Origin: Hemicentrotus pulcherrimus
Lineage: Eukaryota; Echinodermata; Echinoidea; Camarodonta; Strongylocentrotidae
NCBI GenBank assembly: GCA_003118195.1
Contig: BEXV01000321.1
Location: 75,557 to 100,714 of the forward strand
DNA: 25,158 bases
Direction: 5' to 3'
The translations under genes were made by a program, and so were the position numbers. Position 1 is the first letter of the stretch; each line of letters begins with the position of its first letter. Under the pieces are notes generated by a model. It was not told where the DNA came from. It was given only the letters and a program-made list of their open reading frames with translations, and did not search any database. Positions 9,915 through 19,379 of this stretch are shown here, piece after piece.

Positions 9915-11178
9915 AGAGAGAGAGGGAGAGAGAGGGGGAGATTGTTATATTAGCTATTACTTATTGTAGATAAAAAATACTCACATACTTGCATTGAGAA
10001 AAAAAAAACCCAAAATTAAAAAGGAATGTGAAAATAATAATGACTTGAGTTTTTTTCTTCTTCAAATCAGAAACTGAAAAGAGAGGAAGATTAATCTAAA
10101 AAATATGGATTATAAAAAAAGAAACAGACACAAAAATAGATATGTAAAATAAAGCTCCAATAAACACCATCTCATTATAAATTACACAATTAGCTTTTGT
10201 AAACTGATATTGAAGTATAATAACATTTTTTTAAATGGAGATGAGAATATATAGTAGCGGTAATTAAGGTATCATAGTTTAGGTGATTCATATTGTCTTT
10301 GTTCTTTTTTGTTTTCCTTCTTTAAACTAGCTGATAGTTTTGATATTCTGATGGAAGAGCAGGTCACATCTTTCCCATTCAATGTCTTGAACAATCCCAT
10401 GTACCTGGGCTCAACTCTGGAGTATGTAGGAGCTTCACTTGTGTAAGTTCTCTTCTATTTAACTCTCTGGATAAATCACCAAATATAGCCTGGGCCCGGT
10501 TGCACAAAACTTACCATTGATAATAACTTTGCCATCGATGGTAACTACCATGGAAACCTTGATTTTGATTGGCTGTTGAGCCCTGTTATCATGGTAGTTG
10601 CCATTGATGGCAAAGTTAACATCAATGGTAAATTTTATGCAACAGGCCCTGTTGCTTGTATTCAATAATTCTCTCTTTTAAAAAAAAAGAATATAGATAA
10701 ATGCAGATAAAAACATCAAATCGATATTACTGAAAAATGTATTGGTATTTGATATTTTTGTCCTCGTCATTTGATTCCCTTATGTTCAAAGACAGATATT
10801 ATTCCATGTCGTTGAATTTCAATTCATGAAATAACTACTTATTCTGATTTAGAAAAAAGAAGAAGAAAACAAAAACATGATGTTGAGAGTTGATTAATAC
10901 CTTACAGATTTGCTATATTTGAAAGCAATACACTAAAAGTGATTCAGATTTGAAAAATTACAATTGGTTCTAGATCAACAATTTTACCCCTTTTTAAAAC
11001 AGACATTTTGAAGATATTTTTGTTTTGTATCTCTTTTTACAGGGCGGCTAGTCCAGCTGGTATGTTACTGTCTGCATTGATAGGTGCTATGTATCTATTA
11101 GCCCTACACTTTGAAGAGCCTTTCACTGCCATGATCTATGCTGACAAAGCAAATCAAAATATTCGCAAAGAGAATTAG
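8572..11178 (+). CDS. PEMT: PEMT paralogous cassette 2 (5'-partial, divergent, possible pseudogene)
   Basis: Four blocks at 8572-8687, about 9573-9718, 10331-10442 and 11043-11178 match cassette 1 exon for exon in length (116, 146, 112 and 136 bases) and phase, with roughly half of residues identical where compared by eye. The blocks are otherwise open and end in TAG. The homologous start of exon 2 is 9573, but 9571-9572 is AT rather than AG. The nearest AG (9596-9597) would start the exon at 9598 and cause a stop at 9626-9628. Strongly conserved residues have changed: GDYFG is ADSFD and MYWGS is MYLGS, while the EE before PF is kept. It may be a separate gene, an alternative 3' cassette sharing upstream exons with cassette 1, or a decaying copy. 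No N-terminal exon was found. Confidence 0.75.
8688..8857 (+). repeat. Degenerate triplication of a splice-donor-containing unit
   Basis: GTAAGAAATATAGC begins at 8688 (the real donor) and again at 8745, and GTAAGAAAAATAGC begins at 8815. Each is followed by similar sequence (ATTATCATT..., TCTC-CTGCTT). The unit is about 57-70 bases and diverged. The two downstream copies are donor-like, but reading into them from the exon meets a TAA at once. Confidence 0.6.
8858..9572. other. Intron sequence of PEMT cassette 2
   Basis: No further exon recognised between the first and second exons. In particular, no 25-base microexon that would restore the frame could be identified by eye. Confidence 0.4.
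9573..9718 (+). CDS. PEMT: PEMT cassette 2, second exon with damaged acceptor
   Basis: From 9573 the frame reads [19 protein letters not shown], then [19 protein letters not shown] and NFYGYGF, and leaves at phase 1 through G|GTGAGT. The first 23 residues align without gaps to cassette 1 (shared F, Q, W, L and MIG), giving 146 bases as there. The required AG before 9573 is AT. The pyrimidine-rich AG at 9596-9597 may be the acceptor now used, removing 25 bases and breaking the frame. Confidence 0.65.
9807..9940 (+). repeat. (GA)n microsatellite in PEMT cassette 2 intron
   Basis: About 130 bases of GA/GGA repeats, longest perfect part around 9870-9906, starting some 90 bases after the donor at 9719. 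It lies in the intron homologous to the one holding the GA-rich tract of cassette 1. Confidence 0.92.
10331..10442 (+). CDS. PEMT: PEMT cassette 2, third visible exon
   Basis: 112 bases between TTAAACTAG and GT|GTAAGT, encoding (A)[43 protein letters not shown] is identical to cassette 1, while the flanking GDYFG and MYWGS positions have changed. Confidence 0.88.
10492..10650 (+). mobile_element. Palindromic MITE, copy B
   Basis: Starts GGGCCCGGTTGCACAAAACTT and ends TTTTATGCAACAGGCCCT. The arms of about 60 bases are imperfect inverted repeats made of TTACCAT / AACTTTGCCAT / AACTACCATGG motifs, around an interior containing CCTTGATTTTGATTGGCTG. It sits in the last intron of PEMT cassette 2, and a second copy lies inverted at 6673-6816. 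No clear target duplication was seen. Confidence 0.85.
11043..11178 (+). CDS. PEMT: PEMT cassette 2, terminal exon
   Basis: 136 bases after the acceptor TCTTTTTACAG, ending TAG at 11176-11178. It encodes [20 protein letters not shown], then [19 protein letters not shown] and IRKEN. It keeps the EEPF pair that cassette 1 has lost. The end lacks a dilysine motif. Confidence 0.9.
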
Positions 11179-11489
11179 GTCTTTCTTGTGGAGAAGGGTA
11201 AATAATTCACTTTAGAAACTGGCTGTTTAAACGAGGGCATTATTTTGAATATATATTATTATGACGTGGAACGACATTTAATACAATGGTCCAGTTGATA
11301 AGTGCTAATAAATACCATGAAGTTTTCTTCCAACACTTGTCTATACCAGTTAAAGTAATAGAATGTTTGTGATGATAATGATATTTGAGATATTTGCTTG
11401 AGCAACAAGTATTTGATTTATTCACCCTTCCAGCAAGTGTTACTAACGACTCCAGACTTCACATTATGCAATATAAATTCTGAAAAAAT

Positions 11490-11760
11490 TTGATACCAAT
11501 CAATGAATGGCTAGCACGTATAGGGAAGAAAAAAAAAGTCACTCTGCTCATTCTGCCCTTTGTCACCTGAGACAATTAATCATTTATTTTTCACATGTCT
11601 GAAAACAATTGTTGTTTTTACTGTGTTTTGTAATGTATAAAATAACCTTCCTGCTCAAAGTTTTTCAAGAAATCCCGGTTTTAATGTTCATGTTGTGTCT
11701 TGTGATGTTTTATGTTCTATCATAAAATGAATAAATGTCAGATTATATATCGTGTTATAT
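11490..11760 (+). pseudogene. LINE reverse-transcriptase C-terminal remnant
   Basis: A short reading frame gives CSFCPLSPETINHLFFTC at 11545-11598, the CxxC...ET..HLF..C zinc-finger-like motif at the end of non-LTR reverse transcriptases. Just upstream, another frame reads LARIGKKKKVTL, the segment that normally precedes it, so a frameshift in the A-run at about 11529-11537 separates them. A stop follows at 11638-11640, then an AATAAA (11730-11735). It is a dead 3' fragment of a LINE (CR1/L2/RTE-like; clade not assignable by eye), inserted about 300 bases past the PEMT cassette 2 stop codon. Confidence 0.75.
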
Positions 11761-11942
11761 TGAATTACACTGTCTCTTTAAAGTTCAAATTATAAATGTG
11801 TATAAAACAGCAATATTGTTAATTTTCTGCCAAACAAATGTAACACATGTTTTGTATTTTTTATGTTGATGTTCTTACATTTCTGTTGTTGATGAGGTTA
11901 CAGGTGGTTCCTGTGCCATTGACAATGTTGGTACCTAAGCTG

Positions 11943-11948
11943 AATAAA
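11943..11948 (+). terminator. Candidate polyadenylation signal for PEMT cassette 2
   Basis: AATAAA in the context GCTGAATAAAATGCATG, about 765 bases after the TAG. The LINE remnant's own AATAAA lies nearer, so this is only one of two candidates. Confidence 0.3.
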
Positions 11949-13803
11949 ATGCATGCATCTATCACTTGATATAAAAGTGTTCCAGTTCATGAAAGGAAAT
12001 ATTACAACTACTCATATAAAACCATGATTTTCATTTTCACAGAAAATGGAAAGTTAATCTTTGATTTTAGGTAAAAAATTGAAGCCCTTGCTCACGATCC
12101 AGAGAATACCCAGCCATCAAAATGTTTATTGATGTTTGATAGATTTAAATGACAATCTTTAGTTGTGTAAAATGTGAGATTGGCCAATCAAACGCAAAGG
12201 TTATCTATATGCATTATATATACCGGTAATTGATAATACAGGCATACCTAGTCCTTTTTGTTACATAGTGGTACTTCTGTAATACAGATAATGTACAATT
12301 CTTTCAAATGTGATCAAGTGGATGCAAATGGACCAGTAACGTTGGGACTACCTCACTTAGTTTTGTTTTATGAAGCATTTAGTATGTTATTTGTACTCAG
12401 TACTGTACAGTTTGGAGACCATATTTTGATTCTGTAATTATATGTGTACATCACACAAACAGTATTATCGATTGTAACATGTAAGATATCTTGTGATAAC
12501 TGTGGAACTGAAAATACTATTAGTCTTGATTAGATGCTGACTGATTTGTCAAAATGAAACAACTGTTCATCATTAATTTGAGTATGCCTAAATCTTTATT
12601 TTTGGAATTTTCTGAATTAAAAAAAGAGGATATATGTTTATATATTTTAGTACGCGCCTTGTGAATAGTTTTGATTTCAAAGCACTACTTTTAATTTCTT
12701 ACTTATGTAAGTGTACCTTTTCTCTCTTTTAAATCGATCAGTCCATGAATATGTGCCGCCCATACAAATGCTGGTGGATATACCTTTTTTTTTTTCAACC
12801 ATAGACAAACATGTACCTTTTAGAGTTTTTAAATATAATTTCACGTAACCTGTAATTTCGGTATCATCAAATAAGGAGAAAAGTTGGAGGGTTAAAGAAG
12901 AAGAAAAAAATCTTCTTTTAATTATCAGATAGTTTAATACACCTGTGAGAGTAGATCACAGAAAAACACAACCATTGAAAGTTTGCAATATAGTACCTGT
13001 ATTTAAGTACCTGTATTATCAAGAAATTTTTAGTCTCCAGTTCTAGAATTTATCCCTCAATAATATATTTATCAGTATATGACAAATTCACTCAATTATA
13101 AATATCTTGCAGAAGAAATTGTATCCAAAAATTACAATTCATTGCTGACCTCTTGGGACTCACAAACAAAAAGTTTTTAAAGAAGGTAAGAGATGGTTGT
13201 ATATCATATGGTGGTCTCATAATTTTCAAAGCTTATACTGGTTAAAGAAAAATAAATAGTTGTTCATTTGATCTAAGACCAAGCAGATGCACCAAGAAGT
13301 CATATTCTTAATCAAACTGTTACTTTGGTCTGGTCTGGTTTACTTTCGGTCGACAGATTTATATAAAAAAAATATTCTGTTGAGCTTTAAAAAAAAATCT
13401 ACCATTCCCCATCACTCTCTCTCCCTCTATTTTTCTATATGTCACCCTATACCTCTACCTCACTCTCTGTATCTATATACATTGAGTCCCAGAAAAAACA
13501 AAACCAAGAATTATTGATGTTTTATCATAACTTAGTCACATTTATAATTACTAAATGACACATATTTTAGAAAGCTTAGATCCTACTCTTTTATTTGATG
13601 CAACTCATATGATGAATATTTCACGCCTGAGTGATTAAAATGAATTTGAAGAGAGGAAACCGAAAAGTGCTACGGCAGGCACCCAGTGAAAACGAATTTG
13701 TTTGATAAAATTATGGAAATGCAAGCACTACTTTAAACAAACAAAACTTTGTCATTCCTTGCTCATTTCTCCTGATTGAGGTGTCATATGAAAGGACACA
13801 CTG
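11949..13803. other. Intergenic stretch, no gene recognised
   Basis: AT-rich, with short CT-rich patches near 13410-13480. No exon, RNA gene or clear repeat was identified. Confidence 0.45.
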
Positions 13804-14158
13804 TATATATATATATCCCCCTCTCTCTCTCTCTCTCTCTCTTTGTATCTGTCTCCCTCTCTCTCTCAGTATGTCTCCCTCTCTCTCTCTCTCTGTATCT
13901 GTCTCCCCCTCTCTCTCTCTCTCTGTATGTCTCCCTTTCTCTCTCTCTCTCTCTCTCTTTGTATCTGTCTCCCTCTCTCTCTCAGCATCTGTCTCCCTCT
14001 CTCTCTCTCTCTTTGTATCTGTCTCCCTCTCTCTCTCTCAGTATCTGTCTCCCTCTCTCTCTCTCTCTTTGTATCTGTCTCCCTCTCTCTCTCTCAGTAT
14101 CTATCTCCCTCTTTGTATCTGTCTCCCTCTCTCAGTATCTTTCTCTCAGTATCTGTCT

Positions 14159-14191
<33 letters not shown>

Positions 14192-14322
14192 AGTATCTGT
14201 CTCTTCCTCTCTCTCCCTCTCTCTCTCTCTCTTTGTATCTGTCTCCCTCTCTCTCTCTCAGTATCTATCTCCCTCTTTGTATCTGTCTCCCTCTCTCAGT
14301 ATCTTTCTCTCAGTATCTGTCT

Positions 14323-14355
<33 letters not shown>

Positions 14356-14399
14356 AGTATCTGTCTCTTCCTCTCTCTCCCCCTCTCTCTCTCTCTTTG
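13804..14399 (+). repeat. (CT)n minisatellite with higher-order structure
   Basis: A short (TA)n leads into about 580 bases that are nearly all pyrimidine, built from (CT)n blocks punctuated by GTATCTGTCTCC, TTTGTATCTGTCTCC and CAGTATCTGTCTCC. From about 14068 two successive units of 164 bases repeat almost exactly, including a distinctive CTCCCCCCCC run. All three frames stay open as Ser/Leu/Pro/Val-rich strings, which is a repeat artefact and not evidence of a gene. Confidence 0.95.
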
Positions 14400-15916
14400 C
14401 CCTTTTCTTACTCAAGTCTCATTCCTCTCTCTACAAGAATCACCACAGACCCCAACCTTCTCAATTTTGTGATTCAAATGAGGAAGGCCTGAGCAGAAAT
14501 TCTATCTTGTCTCAACCCAACGTACAAGAAATGTATTAAAGAGTCTTGCCTGTTATTCTTCTCTCATGACCAACAGGCTTTCTCTTATACATATCAAATG
14601 AAATAAACGGTGTCAAGCATTCAGGGTAGGTAAAAAGAGATGGCACATTTATTTCCTAAACGAGAAGCATATATACATTTGAAAGATGCTGGGTTGATAC
14701 CAAACAGACAGATTCTTCTTAAAAGACTAAAAAATAAAAGATTAAAAAAAAAAGAAAATCATGAAATATTATTTAAAATTTACAGGAGGAATAATGGTTG
14801 GGGTAGAATACAGGCTCACAGAAGTTGGGGCCAATCCTATTGGAAGTTTCAAATCAAGACGTATTTTTGATGGCATTCATTTAAACAAAAATATTGTTTC
14901 AAAACAAAAGGCTGATCAGTAATTTTTCTGTATGTATGCAGTAGTTTTTAAGTACTGAGCCTTGATGTGGTCCAGGCCAATTACATTTTCTACATATACG
15001 TTGCTTATAACTGCAATGTGATGGAGAAAATGCAGAAAGTATTACAATTATTTGTGAAGGAAATTAATTACTCACCCTTTACTTTACCTGGTAAACTAAC
15101 CTCTTTTCTCTTAACAGTGATAATCTGAGATGTTTTAAATATTTGGCAATTGATTTTGAGTTACCGTTTTAAATCTACCGTAATATGGATTGATTACTTA
15201 GATAACCTGCTTCACATCAAGTGCTTTACACCAAAGAGATTTTATCTTTGCACAAATTCATTGTGTTTCTTAAAAAGGAAATTTGATGACAGCTTTTTCA
15301 GATTCTTATTACCCTTTCACATGGTTGCTCTTAATAGCGTCAGTATCTGAATGATATGGACATTACATGATTTGAAAGATCTGGCCATCTTTTTATCTGA
15401 AAGATATGAGGGGTGAATTCGACAATGGAAAGCACAAATAATATGATTAGTCCTCGTATAGAGAGACAGAGAGAAATAAAAGAATTAATCATCTACAAAA
15501 ATATCTACTAGATTCTACAGATTACTACCATGTTAAAAACAAAAAAATCAAAATTGCTTGGCCATTCACCAATATGAGATCATTTATCGATAATGATATA
15601 AAAATGGCCCTTTCTTTTCTGTACCAGCCAACATGGCTTATTCTTCATAGCTTGAAAGTGTCATAATCCAAGATAGCGAGAGAGAGAAGCATCTAACATG
15701 TTTTAAAAATAAAACAACAATGGAGATAAAAGATAAGAGCATTTAACAACACATAAGAAGAAAGCACATTTCTACAAAAATTACAGGATAGTTGGGCAGA
15801 GCAAGAACAAAATTCCCGAAACCTTGATTAAGAGTGTGCCTATCTCTTCATTTACCTGGTCATAAATAAGTTAACCCCACTCGGGTTAGAGTCACAAAAT
15901 ATATTCCAAATTGACA
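14400..15916. other. Intergenic stretch, no gene recognised
   Basis: Contains only short ORFs, such as 14640-14870 on the + strand (76 codons, lysine/isoleucine-rich, no recognisable domain), which look like chance frames in AT-rich DNA. No repeat was identified. Confidence 0.45.
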
Positions 15917-15970
15917 TCTGTCTCCTCTATCTCTATCTCTCTCTCTCTCTTAATGAGATAGGGAGACAGA
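15917..15970. repeat. CT-rich inverted repeat
   Basis: The left arm TCTGTCTCCTCTATCTC (15917-15933) pairs with the right arm GAGATAGGGAGACAGA (15955-15970) with one unpaired base. The loop is (TC)n. It could fold into a 16-bp stem. Confidence 0.7.
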
Positions 15971-17173
15971 AGAAATTTCTCATCTTAAGTCATTCATCGT
16001 CTAAATGAAACAATAATCTACAACATTTACAGTTGTAATACATACACAAGCATCTTAGCAAAATATCACTCATGTCATAATCTACACTTAATCAATGTAG
16101 CTACTAACTACTGAAGGTTCCTTTTCCCTTTCACCTTTGCAGCAAAAAATAAAAAATAAAAAAGGTAATAAAAAGAAGAGAGAACGGAGCACTTTTATGA
16201 TGGACCCTTGAGATTTAGAAAACTGCACTGTTTTGTTTCCCTCTAAGAAATACATGTCTGTACAATCATAATACTATCAGGCTTATCCCAAATAAAATTG
16301 AGTAAAAGCAAATCAATTATAACTTTAAGTGTTATCACATTGAGAAAAAAAACAATATAACACTTGTGAACAAATAACATTGATTAAACAATCAATCTCA
16401 TAAATATGTATTTTCATTTTTTCCCTTAAATTTCTGCTAAGAAAAATAGACATAAGAGAAATCATTACGCACTGAGTGCATGGACATATCATATGGAATG
16501 TGATTTGTCAATTTCATGAGATGATGTCAAAATTATTGAGATAAATTTCAAATTTTTCAGCATTAATCTAAAAAAAAATTTTTTTAAACATTGCAAAGCA
16601 AGGCAATAGAGAGGGTAGTTTTTATGTTAATAAATTGGAGCAATAGTTTCAAATATTTTAGTCACATATTTCATGAATACCAATGCATCAAACATCTTGT
16701 GACAAACTTGGTGATTTATCTGAATGTAGCAAAAGGCCTCTTGGAAACAGAATTATGAACAGTGATCATGAATAAAGGGTCATAAAGTAATAATGAAAAG
16801 GGTTTTATTTCTACTTTTAATGGCAATATTGGTGTCTTCAGAAGAGTTTCTAGGAAAGTAGACAGTGTATGTCAGGAGAGATTTATACCATTCTTATGGT
16901 AAATATAGACTTTGAAAAAAACTTGGATTTGTATGGGATCAAATCTCTGTTTTTTGGAATCCTGGACAATGGGTAGACCCTGGTATGCACTTTCTCCTGA
17001 TATGACAACCAAATTTTGAACAGTAGACAAATAAACAAATATACCACTAAAATCAATGATACAACTTGAAAAGAAAGCAATACTTGACAATGTAACTCAA
17101 TTATTTGGGATGTGAAAAGGCTACTAATCGAGATGAATTATTCTCAATGATTGATATAGAGCTTTCTCTCAAG
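15971..17173. other. Non-coding AT-rich stretch
   Basis: No exon recognised. Overlapping minus-strand ORFs near 16872-17090 are short and unlike known proteins. Confidence 0.4.
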
Positions 17174-17377
17174 GTACATGATCATATCTTTGAATAATTT
17201 AAATATAAAATCAGGGTCAATGAAAAAGTCATTATTCACTAGATGACATTTAAATTAATTAAAATGCATTATAAAGTACATGATCATATCTTTAAATAAT
17301 TTAAATATAAAATCAGGGTCAATGAAAAAGTGATTATTCACTAAGTGACATGTAAATTAATTAAACTGCATTATTGC
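17174..17377 (+). repeat. 102-base tandem duplication
   Basis: The unit beginning GTACATGATCATATCTTT at 17174 recurs at 17276. The copies differ at about six positions over the first 95 bases. It is AT-rich and non-coding. Confidence 0.92.
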
Positions 17378-19083
17378 ATTATATTACTTCACAATGATTA
17401 GGTCAAACAATGTACACTGCCTAATTACCTCATTTCATATTCATTCTTTTCAGAAAGGAGATGTTCATCCAACATAATGGTAGATTAACAAGAGGACAAG
17501 GTTCTGACTTTTGACATTCTTCTCTTTCTTTATCTCACTCTTTAAATAATTTTTTTTTTAAAGTATTCTATCTTGAACACTCTAAGCATTTCTGCCAAAG
17601 TTTGTCAACCACAATTATTGATTCCAATCTTAATTTCTGAGTCTCTACATTTGTTAACTTGTCTCGTGAAACTCAATACGGCTTTAGATTTGATCATGTG
17701 ACCAAACTTATGGATCATGTGACTGTTGTGTACCATCTTGTGACTATCGTGTTGTGACCTTTGGTGACCTCAGCATTTTGACTGAATCTCTGTTTAGGAT
17801 GAGTTGCTATCCTAAGTAAGCATTACAGTTGGCAGCCAAACCAGGAGGAATTTATTAGAAGCAGCGTGAGAGCTATGGCAGTTATTATGAATTCATGGGC
17901 AGGGAAGAATATCAATGCACTCAGGATAGCAACATCATTTACCACCAAATTTTTAAGCTTAAGTTAGAACCATGTGTTTTACTAGATTGCACCGTCTGTT
18001 GAACGAGAAAAAGTTTAATGAGCAACAACATAGCAAAGCTGACCTAACGAACACAAACTTAATGATAAAAGAGAGAATAAATGACAAAACGTATACACCC
18101 TCTTGAGAAAGAAATCATTGATAGTACATTGAGACTAGGCAAAGGAAAACAAATAATGAGCACCGAAACATTTCAAAAGGGGAAGGGGGGTTCAAGTGAC
18201 TACTATTGTGCAGTGAAACATTTAATATAACAAATGTGATTACCCAGACACAGAAGAAATAAAATATTATTTTACAAAAAAATGATACAGCTGATCCAGA
18301 TAAAGCTGGATGCAGAAATAAATCTGCCGTCACTACACCTTGTTGTTTTTTTTTTTCTTATTTTTTTTTTCCTGGAAACTTTTTACAACTTTACAGTAAA
18401 TAACAAGGTATGATGGCAAATGTACTCCTATTATGAAACATACAAGAGAACAAAAAGAAGAAACCCAAATACTATGAAATGATATCTGCACACATGTTTC
18501 AGGGCTTTACCAAAAAAGCCATCTGAAAATTAGAAAGGTATCCTGTCGTGTCTTCATCCAAAAAAAGCTTAGTACCTTCACCGGATATCTGCACTACCCA
18601 TTAACATCTCTTTACCAAGGTTTCACCCACGACGTGAAACGGAACATTACAGCTATCCTTCTCTTCAATCATGATACTTTACAATAACAATGATAGACAG
18701 GAAAACAATGCATTTTTCTTATACAAAAAATTCTCTCCTTCACAAATATAGAAGAGGTGTTTTTCCAATCAAGTTAATGACTTCATCAATGTACATTACA
18801 GGCATATATAATTAATAGACTTTTCGATAAAGCTGCACGGCTGCAATACATAGATGTGGTCTACCGGTACAGACCCGCGCGGATCAAGGACATCAGAACA
18901 AGTCAGTGAAAGTTGTTGGCAGTCTGAAACAAAACTATTTGGTCTTGGTTTTGTACTGCTTCCATGTATCCTTTATCAAGGGCGAGCTCACTTTATTCTA
19001 GTCACAGTAAGATAAAGAGTGATGCTCCACCCATCGGTCTGTCGGGGTCTATAGCGGCAGACTCACAAACGAGTGAGTGGCCG
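17378..19083 (-). other. Probable E-protein 3' UTR and downstream flank
   Basis: It follows directly after the stop codon of the minus-strand E-protein gene. On that strand AATAAA occurs at 18992-18997, about 90 bases after the stop, and again at 17851-17856. Which is used cannot be told. No other gene was recognised. Two identical 11-base CATGTG E-box motifs lie at 17692-17702 and 17713-17723. Confidence 0.45.
17692..17723. promoter_or_regulatory. Paired CATGTG E-box motifs
   Basis: GATCATGTGAC occurs at 17692-17702 and again at 17713-17723, starts 21 bases apart (two helical turns). TCATGTGA is the M-box/E-box form bound by bHLH-zipper factors of the MITF/TFE and USF type. Function is only inferred from the motif and spacing. 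Confidence 0.25.
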
Positions 19084-19379
19084 TTACTGTACAGCAATAC
19101 TGTCATTATCCTCCGGCGTGAGTGGCTCTAACGGCTGGGCATTCGAGTGCGATAGGTGCGAGAGACCGCTCTTGGATATGTGATCTCCACCTCCCATAGA
19201 CGATGGGGAAGGGTTGAGGTCCATGGCAGACATGTGTCCCCCTCCCATAGAGCCCAGATTGGTCTGATGAGGGGCGCCATGGGACATGGAATTGTCATAA
19301 AGATGGTTGGCGTAGCCTCCTGGTGCAACCGATGTCTGCCCCAAACAGGACTGCATTCCCCGACCATGGAGGTTATTGC
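19084..19379 (-). CDS. TCF4/E12 family: E-protein terminal coding exon
   Basis: Acceptor CCTTAG precedes GC-AAT-AAC, completing a Gly codon. It encodes 97 residues starting [14 protein letters not shown], rich in Gly, Ser, Met and His with two MGGG motifs, and ending [15 protein letters not shown]. It has no domain that I recognise. The exon is clearly more GC-rich than its surroundings. Confidence 0.85.

Noticed and set aside
13776..14539. Three overlapping open frames of 209-252 codons rich in Ser, Leu, Pro and Val
   Set aside because: All three frames are open only because the sequence is a (CT)n array, which cannot encode stops. No splice sites, domain or codon bias.
14640..14870. 76-codon + strand ORF
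   Set aside because: Lys/Ile-rich, AT-driven composition, no recognisable domain, and no plausible splice partners.
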